Assembly: GCF_026167525.1 (NCBI RefSeq)
Contig: NZ_CP110679.1
Span: 1,550,001-1,614,000 of the forward strand
DNA: 64,000 nucleotides
Reading direction: 5' to 3'
DNA from: Sphingomonas sp. M1-B02
GTDB taxonomy: Bacteria; Pseudomonadota; Alphaproteobacteria; Sphingomonadales; Sphingomonadaceae
The notes under the pieces were generated by a model. That model was not told where the DNA came from. It saw nothing but the letters and a program-made list of their open reading frames with translations, and made no database searches. Positions 24,885 through 34,747 of the stretch are shown here, one piece after another. Every line of letters starts with the position of its first letter. Positions within the stretch are counted from its first letter, which is position 1. Both the position numbers and the translations under genes were made by a program.

Positions 24885-27635
24885 TTGAAGGTACGTCTTC
24901 GCGACTCAGCGGCGCTGATTGCACTTATCGGCAGCGCGCCAATGACAATCGGACAGGCTGCGGCGCAAACTGCCCCGGCGGCTGAGCCACTGACCGAACA
25001 AGCAACCGCGGATCAGCCAGCGCAGGACGACATCGTCGTCACCGGGATCCGCCAGAGCCTCGCCCGCGCCGCCGAGATCAAGCGCGAATCGACCGCCGTG
25101 GTCGATTCGATCGTGGCCGAGGACATCGGCAAGCTCCCCGACGTGACCACCGCAGCCGCGCTTCAGCGCGTTCCCGGCGTTCAGGTCGTGGTCGGCGGCA
25201 ATAACGAGATCGTCGGCGCGCGCATCCGCGGCCTCGACGATATCATCACGACGCTGAACGGGCGCGAGATTTTCACCGGCGTCGGCCGCGGCTTCTCGTT
25301 CCAGGATCTCCCCGCCGAGGCGCTGGCAGGCGTCGACGTCTACAAGTCCAACTCCGCGGAGCGGATCGAAGGCGGTGTCGCTGGCGGCGTCAATCTGCGC
25401 CTGCGCCGCGCGCTCGACTTCAAGGAGCTGACGATCGCCGGGAGCGCGCGCGCGACCTATATGGTCGAGGCGGGGTCCGACAATACGCTCAATCCGGCCG
25501 TGAGCCTGCTAGTGGCGGATCGCTGGTCGACCGGCATCGGCGACATTGCGGCGATGGTCGGCCTCTCCTACCAGCGCAACGAATATGCGCGACCGATCGC
25601 CTGGAATGACTGGACCCGCAGCACCAACAACGCCCCGGCGGGCTCGACGCGCAACCTCCATGCGCCGACGGGCTTCGCGGCCGGCGTTGAGTTCGGCAAA
25701 TATGAGCGCCCGCAGGCCAATTTCTCGCTCGAATGGGCGCCCGATACGACCACCAAAATCTACGTCGAGGGGCTTTTCGCCGGATATCGCGGCAACGTCT
25801 TCCAGGCGCGCCCGACCTTCCGCGCCTTCACCGGCACGTCGTTCGAAGCGCAGGCCGGCGACACGTGCGAGGAGTTCAACGTCGGCAACGATGGCTATTT
25901 CTCCGCCACCGGCACTCGCCAGACGCTTTGCAACGCCACCGGCTACACCGCGCGCAATGTCGAATATTACACCGCCACCGTGGCCAACAAGGCGCGGACT
26001 GACATCTACGTAATCGCGACCGGCTTCAACAAGGAGTTCGGGAACGTCACCTGGAACACCGACGTCTCCTATGAGGCCTCGACCAACCGGAACAACAGCT
26101 TCCGCATCGACATCGGCAAGCGCATCCCCGAGCTCGTACAGGTCCGCGACGTCAATCACGCGGTCCAGGCGACGACACCTGGCAATACCATCAACGATCC
26201 CACCGGGCTGGCATTCCTCAACGGCATGACCGAGGACATCAACCGCAGCCGCGGCACGCTGTTCGCGGTCATGAGCGACGTGAAATATGAGATTGGCGGC
26301 TTCCTCGACAATATCCAGGCAGGCGTCCGCCTCGCCCGTCGCAAGGCGACCTTCGAGCAATATCTCGGTGGTCCGCAGGCCCCCGGGGGTTCCTTCGCAA
26401 CGCCGCTGGCTACCGCCGGGCTGCCGGCCGACATCCTGGTGCAGGCGCCCGGTGTTCCGCAGATGAACGACGGCGCGTCCTACTTGCAGATCGACCCCGA
26501 ATATCTGCTGCAGGAATCGATCAAGCGGCAGCTGCGGACACTATACCGCGTCTCGCCGAACACTCCGGCATTCGATCCGACGCGCGACTATGAGGCGCAG
26601 GAGAAGAATTATGCGGGCTTCGTGCAAGCGGCCTATGGCTTCTCCCTGAGCGATACGATCTCGGTCGACGGCCTGGTCGGCGCACGCCTGACGCGCACCA
26701 ATCGCACCATCGTTGGCGCCGGCCGTGTTACCGATCCGGCAACGAGCACGTCGAGCGTCGTCGTAGTCAATCGCGAAACCAGCGACACGGATTTGCTGCC
26801 CAACGCCAGCGCCAGGATCAAATTCGGCGGCGGCCTCCAGTCGCGCTTCAATTATTCGAAGACCCTTTCGCGGCCTAGCTTCGGCCAGCTCAATCCGGGC
26901 CTCAGCTACGTCGTGTCCTACGTAAACACGATCCAGAATTCGGGATCGGGCGGGAATCCGGACCTGCGGCCACAGAAGGCCGACAGCTTCGATGCCTCGC
27001 TCGAATACTATTTTGGCCGCAGCAATTATGTCTCGGCGGTCGCATTCTATCGGAACATCAAGGATCGCGTGATCACCGGGACCGAGGCTCGCACGATCGA
27101 CAATCTTCAATATGTGATCTCGACTCCCCGCAACCTGGGCTCTGCGACGATCAAGGGCGTCGAAGTGGGTGGCCAGCTGTTCCTCGACTTCCTTCCGGAA
27201 GGGCTCAACGGCGTCGGACTGATCGGCAACTTCACGATCATCGACAGCGAAGTGACTACGCCGGGTGACCGGCTTCAGGGCCTGCCCTTGCTCGGGGTCT
27301 CCAAATACAACTTCAACGCCGGTGTCATCTACGAGAAGTACGGCATCTCGGCGCGGGCGATCTACACCTATCGTTCGCAATATTTTGATGGCGACATCAC
27401 GAACGGTCTTTCGCTCCGACCGGCGTCGATTCCGGTGGGCCTCAACGGCATTCGTGCTGCGGGGCGCCTGGACTTCGGACTGAATTATGACGTGACGCCC
27501 AACATCACGGTCAGCCTGGCGGGCACGAACGTAACGGGCCAGAAGACGCTGAACTTCGAATCGCGCGAGGATTTCGTTCGCGAAGTACGTAACGACGACA
27601 CGACCTATTCGCTCGGGGTCCGCTTCAACTTCTGA
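24885..27635 (+). CDS. TonB-dependent receptor (copy 3), TTG start
   Basis: The protein has 916 residues. The start is TTG 24885, supported by AGGGAGAGG 4 bp upstream and by the signal peptide that follows (AALIALIGSAPMTIGQAAAQ); no ATG fits. The plug has VVTGIRQSLARAAEIKRES, DIGKLPDVTTAAALQRVPGVQV and ARIRGLDDIITTLNGREIF, and the barrel ends SLGVRFNF. It is more diverged from copies 1 and 2 than they are from each other. It begins a run with the PHP-like hydrolase and kduI, suggesting it imports uronate-containing oligosaccharides. Confidence 0.92.
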   Translation: MKVRLRDSAALIALIGSAPMTIGQAAAQTAPAAEPLTEQATADQPAQDDIVVTGIRQSLARAAEIKRESTAVVDSIVAEDIGKLPDVTTAAALQRVPGVQVVVGGNNEIVGARIRGLDDIITTLNGREIFTGVGRGFSFQDLPAEALAGVDVYKSNSAERIEGGVAGGVNLRLRRALDFKELTIAGSARATYMVEAGSDNTLNPAVSLLVADRWSTGIGDIAAMVGLSYQRNEYARPIAWNDWTRSTNNAPAGSTRNLHAPTGFAAGVEFGKYERPQANFSLEWAPDTTTKIYVEGLFAGYRGNVFQARPTFRAFTGTSFEAQAGDTCEEFNVGNDGYFSATGTRQTLCNATGYTARNVEYYTATVANKARTDIYVIATGFNKEFGNVTWNTDVSYEASTNRNNSFRIDIGKRIPELVQVRDVNHAVQATTPGNTINDPTGLAFLNGMTEDINRSRGTLFAVMSDVKYEIGGFLDNIQAGVRLARRKATFEQYLGGPQAPGGSFATPLATAGLPADILVQAPGVPQMNDGASYLQIDPEYLLQESIKRQLRTLYRVSPNTPAFDPTRDYEAQEKNYAGFVQAAYGFSLSDTISVDGLVGARLTRTNRTIVGAGRVTDPATSTSSVVVVNRETSDTDLLPNASARIKFGGGLQSRFNYSKTLSRPSFGQLNPGLSYVVSYVNTIQNSGSGGNPDLRPQKADSFDASLEYYFGRSNYVSAVAFYRNIKDRVITGTEARTIDNLQYVISTPRNLGSATIKGVEVGGQLFLDFLPEGLNGVGLIGNFTIIDSEVTTPGDRLQGLPLLGVSKYNFNAGVIYEKYGISARAIYTYRSQYFDGDITNGLSLRPASIPVGLNGIRAAGRLDFGLNYDVTPNITVSLAGTNVTGQKTLNFESREDFVREVRNDDTTYSLGVRFNF

Positions 27636-27653
27636 GGGGATCGACGCATGCCC

Positions 27654-27696
27654 GGCCCGTGCCGCTACCCATTAGCCGATGGGCAGAGCACGGGCC
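27654..27696 (+). terminator. Nested hairpin after TonB receptor 3
   Basis: GGCCCGTGC (27654-27662) pairs with GCACGGGCC (27688-27696), and an inner CCCAT/ATGGG stem lies within the loop. It sits 18 bp after the receptor stop and before the hydrolase gene, with no T run, so it probably tunes downstream expression or mRNA stability. Confidence 0.4.
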
Positions 27697-27737
27697 GCGG
27701 ACAAGGACAGGCCGACCTGGATCGGCGGACATAGGAG

Positions 27738-29897
27738 ATGGTCTTGAACAAGAAACGGATGCTCGGGGCGCTGCAACTGGCGACGATATTGGCGGCTGGC
27801 AGCCTGACCGCGATCGACGCGGCCTATGCCCAGACCCCCGCAACGGTATTCAACCAGTCCGATCGGGCATTGCCGGGCGATGTTCGCGTCGCGCGTGCGC
27901 AGGATTCGGTGACGCTCGACTGGCCGTCGGGACAGGGTGAGCGTGCGCAGTTGACGCTCTCGCTCGATCCGGCAAAGCCCCTGGTCCGCGCGATCTCGAT
28001 CGCCGGAAAGACCGTGCTCGGCGACGTCGATCCGGCGGGCGTCATCACCGTCGGCACGCGCGATCTGAAGCAGGGCTGGACGGTCTTCTTCGACAATCCC
28101 CGCAACCGCTCGTTTGAGAGCTTCCCGCTCCGTCTGGCCCGCAGCGACATCAGCGTGCGCGCCGAGGGCGGCTATACCAAGGTGATCGTCGGCGGCGCGA
28201 CCGCGGGGCCCTTCGCCGGCACCTATCAGTTCACCATCTATCCGGGCTCACGCCTCGTCCGCGCGGCGATGGTCATGTCCACCCAGCGCGGCGCGACGGC
28301 CTATACGTTCGACGCAGGCCTCACTGCCGCGGCGTCGGCGCCGCTGCCGTGGAAGTCGATCGCCTATACCGACATGTCCAACCAGATCGTTCGCCGCGAA
28401 GCGGGTGCATCGAGCACCCCGGCAACGTCGCCCAAGGTGCGCGCGCGGATGATCGTCGCGGAGGGCACCAACGGCGGCGCGCTCGGTATCGTGCCACCGC
28501 CGCACCAATTCTATTATCCGCTCGACTACGCCAACAACGATAATTCGACCTGGTACGGTCGCGACTATCGCGAGCTTCGCGGCCGTACCGGCTTCGGCCT
28601 GCGCCAGACGCTGGAGGGCGATCGTCGCTACGTGCCTTGGGTCAACGCCCCGCCGGGGACCATGCAGGACATGGGGGTCTTCTATCTCCCCGACGGCGGC
28701 GACGCGGCGACCACGACGCAGGCGGCCCTCGCCTATACGCGCAACGACAGCTTCAAGCCGCTCGCCGGCCACCGCACCTTCACCAGCCATTATCATGTCG
28801 AGCACACCGAAGAGTTTCTGAACCGGCAGCGCTTCCAGCAGTCGACCGGCGTGCCCGACGGCCTGGAATCGCCCGCGTTCATCAAGCGCTTCAAGGACAT
28901 GAACGTCGAGATCGTCCACCTGGCGGAACTTCATCTGTCGAAGGAATCGCTCGATCGCGCCGGTGACCGGCTGACCCTGCTCAAGACGATGCATGCGGAA
29001 ACCGCGCGCCTCTCCGACGATCGCCTCCTGCTCCTCCCCGGCGAAGAGCCCAACGTCCATCTGGGCGGGCACTGGATCAGCTTCTTTCCCAAGCCCGTTA
29101 ACTGGACGCTCGACCGCAAGGAAGGGCAGCCCTTCGTCGAAAATGATCCGGTTCACGGCAAGGTCTATCATGTCGGATCCGAGGACGACGTCCTCAAGCT
29201 GATGGAGGCCGAGCAGGGGCTGATGTGGACCGCGCATCCGCGGATCAAGAGCTCGTTCGGCTTCCCCGACGCGCATCGGCACACGCCCTTCTTCAAGAGC
29301 GATCGCTTCCTGGGCGGCGCATGGAAGGCAATGCCCGCCGACTATGCGCAGCCACGCCTCGGGTCGCGCGTGCTCGATACGCTCGACGACATGAACAATT
29401 GGGCGGCCAAGCCTTCCGAACGCAAATACGCCCCCGGCGAAGTCGACGTGTTCCAGATCTCGGACGAAAGCGAGCTCTACGCACACATGAACGTCAATTA
29501 CCTCCGCCTTGATGGGCCGCTTCCGCGCTATGCCGATGGCTGGTCGTCGGTGCTCGGCGCACTGCGCGGGGGCAAGTTCTTCACCACCACCGGCGAAGTT
29601 CTGATCCCCGAATTCACGATCGACGGCGCGAAGAGCGGCGAGGAAGTCGCGTTCGGCCAAAACATGGTCCGCGCCAAGATCGAGTGGACCTTCCCTCTCG
29701 CCTTCGCCGAGATCGTCAGCGGCGACGGCAACAAAGTCTATCGCGATCGCATCGACCTGAGCGATGGCGCGCCCTTCGGCACCCGCACGATCGAGAAGCG
29801 CGTCAACCTGCGCGGCCGCAAATGGGCGCGGATCGAAGTGTGGGACGTCGCGACCAGCGGCGCGTACACTCCGCCGGTCTTCCAGAAATCCAACTGA
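27738..29897 (+). CDS. Secreted PHP-like (CehA/McbA-type) metal hydrolase
   Basis: The protein has 719 residues. An N-terminal signal (ALQLATILAAGSLTAIDAAYA) is followed by about 330 residues of beta-rich sequence and a C-terminal half with His/Asp/Glu clusters: TSHYHVEHTEEFL, IVHLAELHLS, LLPGEEPNVHLGGHWISFF, MWTAHPRIKSS and FPDAHRHTPFF. These resemble the scattered metal ligands of PHP-superfamily phosphoesterases (CehA/McbA type). The AGGAG site abuts ATG 27738, so TTG 27744, six bases away, is an equally good start. It lies between a TonB receptor and kduI, so a role on the same uronate-containing glycan is likely. The chemistry is unknown. Confidence 0.65.
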   Translation: MVLNKKRMLGALQLATILAAGSLTAIDAAYAQTPATVFNQSDRALPGDVRVARAQDSVTLDWPSGQGERAQLTLSLDPAKPLVRAISIAGKTVLGDVDPAGVITVGTRDLKQGWTVFFDNPRNRSFESFPLRLARSDISVRAEGGYTKVIVGGATAGPFAGTYQFTIYPGSRLVRAAMVMSTQRGATAYTFDAGLTAAASAPLPWKSIAYTDMSNQIVRREAGASSTPATSPKVRARMIVAEGTNGGALGIVPPPHQFYYPLDYANNDNSTWYGRDYRELRGRTGFGLRQTLEGDRRYVPWVNAPPGTMQDMGVFYLPDGGDAATTTQAALAYTRNDSFKPLAGHRTFTSHYHVEHTEEFLNRQRFQQSTGVPDGLESPAFIKRFKDMNVEIVHLAELHLSKESLDRAGDRLTLLKTMHAETARLSDDRLLLLPGEEPNVHLGGHWISFFPKPVNWTLDRKEGQPFVENDPVHGKVYHVGSEDDVLKLMEAEQGLMWTAHPRIKSSFGFPDAHRHTPFFKSDRFLGGAWKAMPADYAQPRLGSRVLDTLDDMNNWAAKPSERKYAPGEVDVFQISDESELYAHMNVNYLRLDGPLPRYADGWSSVLGALRGGKFFTTTGEVLIPEFTIDGAKSGEEVAFGQNMVRAKIEWTFPLAFAEIVSGDGNKVYRDRIDLSDGAPFGTRTIEKRVNLRGRKWARIEVWDVATSGAYTPPVFQKSN

Positions 29898-29915
29898 TAC
29901 CCTGAAGGGCGCCGG

Positions 29916-29947
29916 CCACTCGCGAGATCTTCGGACCTCGCGAGTGG
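29916..29947 (+). terminator. Hairpin before kduI
   Basis: CCACTCGCGAG (29916-29926) and CTCGCGAGTGG (29937-29947) form a perfect 11-bp stem with a 10-nt loop, 18 bp after the hydrolase stop and 76 bp before kduI. No T run follows. It may end most transcripts or mark a processing point. Confidence 0.45.
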
Positions 29948-30023
29948 AACGCCGCCCTCGGCTGTTCCTCTACTCGGGGCCGTGTCTTGACGCTTGTCGG
30001 GCCCCGTCGGCTTCGGAGTAAAG

Positions 30024-30866
30024 ATGTTCGATCGGACCTATTACGCCACCCATCCGGACATGATGGCCTGCGTCTCCAACGACGAATTGCGTGACCGCTA
30101 CCTGATCCGCGACTTGTTCCGTCCAAACCAGTGCGTGCTCAACTACACGCATGCCGATCGGCTGGTGATCGGCGGTGTGATGGTCGAGGTTGGCAGCGTT
30201 CGCCTGCCCGATCAGACCGAGCCCGCATCGGCCGCGGGCCACCCCTTCCTCGAGCGGCGCGAGCTGGGCATCGTCAACGTCTCGAGCGTCGCCGGCATCG
30301 TCACGGTCGATGGCGAAGCCTTCGCGCTGGGCCCCAAGGACAGCCTCTACGTCACGATGGGCGCACGCGATGTCCGCTTTGCAGGCGACGGCGCGCGTTT
30401 CTATCTCGCGTCGTCGCCGGCGCACCGCACCTTCCAGACGCGCCAGCTTTCGCTCGCCGGCGCCAGGATGCTCGAGCGCGGCAGCCGCGAAGAGGCCAAC
30501 GATCGCACGATCCACCAGTTGATCATCCCCGGCGTGTGTGACAGCGCGCAACTGGCGATGGGGCTGACGATCCTAAAGCCCGGCAGCGTCTGGAACACGA
30601 TGCCGCCGCACGTCCATGAGCGCCGCAGCGAAATCTATTTCTACTTCGATCTCGACGATGCCGAGACCGGGCGCGTGATGCATTTCATGGGCGAAGGCGA
30701 CGCCACCCGACACATCGTCATGGCAGAAGGCGAAGCGGTGATCTCGCCGCCCTGGTCGATCCACATGGGGGTGGGCACCAGCGCCTATGCCTTCATCTGG
30801 ATCATGGCCGGCGAGAATCAGGACTATGACGATATGAACGTGCTCGACATCTGTCAGCTGGCCTGA
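30024..30866 (+). CDS. kduI: 5-dehydro-4-deoxy-D-glucuronate isomerase
   Basis: The protein has 280 residues, the usual KduI length, from ATG 30024 (CGGAGTAAAG upstream). It isomerises 4-deoxy-L-threo-5-hexosulose uronate, which forms spontaneously from the unsaturated uronate released by lyases and unsaturated glycuronidases, to 3-deoxy-D-glycero-2,5-hexodiulosonate. The cupin zinc site is intact: His196 and His198 in [10 protein letters not shown], Glu203, and His247 in SIHMGVG. The N-terminal [12 protein letters not shown] and the C-terminal [14 protein letters not shown] are characteristic. No kduD, lyase or GH88/GH105 gene is in the window, so the rest of the path must be elsewhere. It proves that the target glycan yields unsaturated uronates. 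Confidence 0.93.
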   Translation: MFDRTYYATHPDMMACVSNDELRDRYLIRDLFRPNQCVLNYTHADRLVIGGVMVEVGSVRLPDQTEPASAAGHPFLERRELGIVNVSSVAGIVTVDGEAFALGPKDSLYVTMGARDVRFAGDGARFYLASSPAHRTFQTRQLSLAGARMLERGSREEANDRTIHQLIIPGVCDSAQLAMGLTILKPGSVWNTMPPHVHERRSEIYFYFDLDDAETGRVMHFMGEGDATRHIVMAEGEAVISPPWSIHMGVGTSAYAFIWIMAGENQDYDDMNVLDICQLA

Positions 30867-30876
30867 ACGCTCCGCA

Positions 30877-32208
30877 TCAATGCTGCGTGGTTCCGGCGAC
30901 CTCCCGCCGCACGATGGGCGCGCGCCCGGCCAGCATCGCGAACAGGAACAGCGCCCCATAGCAGGCCGCCGGCACGATCAACGCGAAGGCATAGCCGTGC
31001 TGGTCGGAGACCGAACCTACCACTAGCGGCAACAGCGCTCCGCCGACGATCGCCGTGCAGAGCAGTCCCGAGGTGGACTCCGCCGACCCGCTCGACCGTT
31101 CGAGCGTCAGCGTGAAGATCACCGGGAACATGATCGAATTGAACAGCCCGATCGAAAGCGCGACGAACCCGGCCGACACGCCACCGACCGCGAAGACATA
31201 GCCGCACATCGCCGCGGCGATCACTGTGAAGACCGCGAGCAACACATAAGCGCGCACCACCGCGAGAAGCGCCGAGCCGATCGCCCGCCCGACCATCGCG
31301 CCGCCCCAATAGAAAGCGACCGCCTTCCCGGCTTCCTGGAGCGACACGCCCGGCACGCCATCGCTGCCCATCAGATAGCCGAGCAGCGGAACCGAGAATG
31401 GCGCGTCCGACTGGCCCCACACCGCATTGTCGTTGAGCAGCAGCGCCATCTGCGTGCCAATCGCGACCTCCGCGCCAACATAGAGGAAGATCGCCGCCGC
31501 GCCGAGCAGCGCCCAGCGCGAGCGTAGCGCGGAGAAAAGCCCGGCGGTCGACGCCGGCACAGGTGCCGCTTGGGTGACGACGCGGCGGCTGAGCCAGAAA
31601 AATAGCGCCATCGCCGCGATCAGCCCGCAGATCCACAGATAGGCCGCATCGATCCCCGCCAGCGCGTCGGCGCGCACGGCAGCGGTGATGGCCTCGCCAT
31701 CCTTTACTTCGACGCCCTTCAGGAACAGATGCGCGCCCAAAAGCGGCCCCAGAAAGGTGCCGAACGAATTGAAGGTCTGGCTGAGGGTCAGCCGCAAATG
31801 GCTATAGCGCGGATCGCCCAGCGCCGCCGCCAGCGGGTTAGCCGCCACCTGCAGGATGGTGATCCCGCACGCAAGGATGAACAGGCCGAGCAGCACCAGC
31901 GTGAACAGCGCCAGATTGGCCGCGGCCAGCATCACCAGGCAGCCCGAAATCATGAAGCCGAACGCAATCAGGATCGTCGGTATCGATTTGACGCGCGAGA
32001 GCAACGCCGCCGCCGGGAAGGACGCGAGCCCATAGGCAATGAAGAAAGCGAAAGCCGCGGCCTGCGCCTGGAAGTCACTCAACGTGAAGATGCCCTTCAC
32101 CGACGCCACCAGCGGATCGATCAGCGAGGTGATGAACCCCCAGGCGAAGAAGAGCGTGGTGACGGCCGCGAATGCCAGCGTCGTGCTCGGGGAACTCGAT
32201 CGCGCCAT
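30877..32208 (-). CDS. Sugar:H+ MFS transporter, FucP-like
   Basis: The protein has 443 residues from ATG 32208, with AAGGATAGGA upstream; the reading frame is open 99 bp earlier but that part is charged and lacks a ribosome site. The FucP-family N-terminus (VTTLFFAWGFITSLIDPLVASVKGIF, QAAAFAFFIAYGLASFPAA) and the segment LQVAANPLAAALGDPRYSHLRLTLSQTFNSFGT are diagnostic. This family carries L-fucose, galactose, glucose or mannose with protons. It lies 58 bp behind the fructokinase gene on the same strand, so the two likely import and phosphorylate one hexose. It converges with kduI. Confidence 0.88.
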   Translation of the reverse strand: MARSSSPSTTLAFAAVTTLFFAWGFITSLIDPLVASVKGIFTLSDFQAQAAAFAFFIAYGLASFPAAALLSRVKSIPTILIAFGFMISGCLVMLAAANLALFTLVLLGLFILACGITILQVAANPLAAALGDPRYSHLRLTLSQTFNSFGTFLGPLLGAHLFLKGVEVKDGEAITAAVRADALAGIDAAYLWICGLIAAMALFFWLSRRVVTQAAPVPASTAGLFSALRSRWALLGAAAIFLYVGAEVAIGTQMALLLNDNAVWGQSDAPFSVPLLGYLMGSDGVPGVSLQEAGKAVAFYWGGAMVGRAIGSALLAVVRAYVLLAVFTVIAAAMCGYVFAVGGVSAGFVALSIGLFNSIMFPVIFTLTLERSSGSAESTSGLLCTAIVGGALLPLVVGSVSDQHGYAFALIVPAACYGALFLFAMLAGRAPIVRREVAGTTQH

Positions 32209-32266
32209 GGTCCTATCCTTCCTATGTTGCGCGCGTCGCTGCGCCGCATTCTTATTGGTTTCGGGA

Positions 32267-33214
32267 TTATCCGGCGCGGCAGGCCTCTTCGGCGGCAGCG
32301 ACCGCAAGCGCGATCGACCCCAACGGCCCCGCCAGATCGCCCAGCCCGGGCCGCGTCACATAGTCATAGTCGTCGGGCAGCTTCAGATAGCCGTTGATGC
32401 TCACGCGCAGCGCCCGATCGATCCGCGCGAGCAAATGCGGTTGGGCAGAGAGCACGCCGCCGCCGATCGCGATGCGGCGCGGCGCGGCGCCGCACACGAG
32501 CGCATGCGCCATCGCCGCGATATAGTGGACGATCGCGTCCCACGCCGGATCGTCCTCGGAAATTTCGCGCACCGTGCGCCCGGCCAGCCGCGAGACCAAT
32601 GCCGTGCCCGAAGCCAGTCCCTCGACGCAATCGTCATGATAGCTGCACACGCTCGGATGATCGTCACCGAGAAGCCGCGGCACGCGGATATGGCCCCATT
32701 CGCCATGCGCAAAGCCGCGCGTGGGCCGCCCAAGCACGATCAGCCCCACCCCCACGCCCGTTCCCACGGTCACATACGCAAAGTCGTCCACCCCCTTGCC
32801 GCAGCCCCAGGCTATCTCGGCAAGCGCGGCGCCGTTGACGTCGGTGTCGAAGCCGACGGGCATTTCGAACGGCCCGGAAAGCGCGCGCAACACGTCGGTG
32901 CCCGGCCAGCGCGGCTTGTTGGTCGCAAGGATCTGGCCGTGGGTGGGGGAGCTTCGGTCGATATCGATCGGGCCAAAGGAAGCAATGCCGAGCGCAGCAA
33001 AGTCATGCGCCTGCTTCCATCCATGCAGCACTTCAAGCAGCGCCGGCAGCGTATCGTCGGGGCTGGTCGTCGCCACGGTCCGTTGGTCGATCACGCGTTC
33101 GGGGCCGAATGCCAGGGTGCACACGCATTTGGTGCCACCCAGTTCGACCCCCGCCCATGGCCGTCCGCCCGACGCGTCCCGCCCGGGCTCCGGCGATTGC
33201 AGAGCGTTGGTCAT
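32267..33214 (-). CDS. ROK-family fructokinase
   Basis: The protein has 315 residues from ATG 33214 (AAAGGGAGGGG upstream). The phosphate-binding GVELGGTKCVCTL, catalytic Asp125 in FDTDVNGAALAE, VTVGTGVGVGLI and the zinc site His175...Cys190-SY-His193-DD-Cys196 are those of ROK fructokinases. ROK enzymes of this type phosphorylate fructose at C6 and often accept mannose. Mannose released by the GH92/GH125 enzymes nearby could reach it directly or as fructose after isomerisation. It is divergent from a sugar-porter gene and upstream of the FucP-like gene. Confidence 0.88.
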   Translation of the reverse strand: MTNALQSPEPGRDASGGRPWAGVELGGTKCVCTLAFGPERVIDQRTVATTSPDDTLPALLEVLHGWKQAHDFAALGIASFGPIDIDRSSPTHGQILATNKPRWPGTDVLRALSGPFEMPVGFDTDVNGAALAEIAWGCGKGVDDFAYVTVGTGVGVGLIVLGRPTRGFAHGEWGHIRVPRLLGDDHPSVCSYHDDCVEGLASGTALVSRLAGRTVREISEDDPAWDAIVHYIAAMAHALVCGAAPRRIAIGGGVLSAQPHLLARIDRALRVSINGYLKLPDDYDYVTRPGLGDLAGPLGSIALAVAAAEEACRAG

Positions 33215-33321
33215 TCCCCTCCCTTTCTTCCGGCTGCACGCGGGTTCTAATCCGATCGCTTGCCTATGCCTGCAACTGCATTAATAATCCAAATTACATA
33301 ATTCAACAGGGGAGAGGATCG

Positions 33322-34647
33322 ATGCGCGCAGCCAGCCGCAAGCTCAACATGAGGGCAGTGATCGCCGCCAGCCTGGCCGGGCTGCTGTTCGGGTTCGACA
33401 CCGCAGTGATCGCCGGCGTCACCGATGCCCTGCGCGCCGAGTTCGACCTGTCGGCGGCCGAGCTTGGCGCCGCAGTCTCTGCCGCGTTGGTGGGGACGCT
33501 GGTCGGGGCGCTGGGCGCGGGCCGGCCGGGCGATCGCCATGGCAGCCGCACGGTGCTCCTGTGGATCGCCATCGCCTATATCGTCTCGGCGATCGGATCG
33601 GCGTTCAGCGGTGGACTCGCGATGCTCGTCGCCTTCCGCTTCGTCGGCGGGCTGGCGATCGGCGGATCGTCGGTCCTGGCGCCGATCTATATCGCCGAGA
33701 TCAGCCCGCCCGCGCGGCGCGGGCTTCTGGTCGGCTTCTTCCAGCTGAGCATCGTGATCGGCATCCTTGGCGCCTATGTCAGCAACTTCCTGATCGCGCT
33801 CGCCACCGACGGCGATCTGGCGTGGCGCCTGAAGCTTGGCGTCGCGGTCTTCCCGGCGCTTCTCTTCCTCCTCCTGCTGCTGCGCATCCCGCACAGCCCG
33901 CGCTGGCTCTATCAGCGCGGTCGCACCGATGAGGCCCGCGGCGCCGTGGAGACGCTGGCGATGGGCGAGCCCGATGCCCTGTTTGCCCAGTTTGCGGAGG
34001 GCGACGCCGCCGCCGGCGACGGCAAGCTGCGCTGGGGTGTCCACCGCCGCCCGATCTTGCTCGCAATCGCGCTTGCCCTGTTCAACCAGCTCTCGGGGAT
34101 CAACGCGATCCTATATTATCTCGGCGACATCTTCGCCGCCGCCGGGTTCGACAGCGTGTCGGCGGATATCCAGGCCGTCGCGATCGGCGTCGCCAATCTG
34201 GTCGGCACGATCCTGGGCATGACGATCATCGATCGAGTGGGCCGCAAGCCGCTGTTGCTGATCGGCGCGATCGGCACCGCGGTGGCGCTCGCCGCAGTCG
34301 CGGGCATCTACACCGCGGGGCAGGGCCAGGCGCTGCTCCTTCCCGCGCTGGTCCTCTTCATCCTGTTCTTCGCGGCATCGCAGGGCGCGGTCATCTGGGT
34401 CTATTTGTCGGAAATCTTCCCCACCTCGGTGCGCGCGCGCGGCCAATCGCTCGGAAGCGCCACCCATTGGGGCATGAATGCGCTGATCGCCTTTTGCTTT
34501 CCCGTCGTGGCACAATATACGCAGGCATTGCCGTTCTGGCTGTTCTCGGGCGCAATGCTGGTGCAGGCAGTCGTCATCTGGCGCTATTTCCCCGAGACTA
34601 GCGGTGTCGCGCTGGAGAAGATGGAAAGGACAGTCGAGGGCCGATGA
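33322..34647 (+). CDS. MFS sugar porter (XylE/GLUT-like)
   Basis: The protein has 441 residues from ATG 33322, preceded by GGGGAGAGG; the frame is open much further upstream but that part overlaps the kinase gene. Twelve-helix sugar-porter marks are present: GLLFGFDTAVIAG, the PIYIAEISPPARRG motif after helix 4, RIPHSPRWL, LFNQLSGINAILYYLG, IDRVGRKPL and IWVYLSEIFPTSVRARGQSLG, PETSG at the end. Substrates in this family are hexoses and pentoses with protons. A palindromic AATTACATAATT at 33292-33303 lies just before the start and may be an operator. It is followed by the ROK regulator gene on the same strand. Confidence 0.9.
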   Translation: MRAASRKLNMRAVIAASLAGLLFGFDTAVIAGVTDALRAEFDLSAAELGAAVSAALVGTLVGALGAGRPGDRHGSRTVLLWIAIAYIVSAIGSAFSGGLAMLVAFRFVGGLAIGGSSVLAPIYIAEISPPARRGLLVGFFQLSIVIGILGAYVSNFLIALATDGDLAWRLKLGVAVFPALLFLLLLLRIPHSPRWLYQRGRTDEARGAVETLAMGEPDALFAQFAEGDAAAGDGKLRWGVHRRPILLAIALALFNQLSGINAILYYLGDIFAAAGFDSVSADIQAVAIGVANLVGTILGMTIIDRVGRKPLLLIGAIGTAVALAAVAGIYTAGQGQALLLPALVLFILFFAASQGAVIWVYLSEIFPTSVRARGQSLGSATHWGMNALIAFCFPVVAQYTQALPFWLFSGAMLVQAVVIWRYFPETSGVALEKMERTVEGR

Positions 34648-34747
34648 CGAATGTGCAAATCAAGGCTGAGACGGCGGGCAGCCTTACACTATCGACTCTC
34701 CGGCTGGACGCCGGGCCACTTTCTGTCCGCCGGCTGTTTTCGCACGC

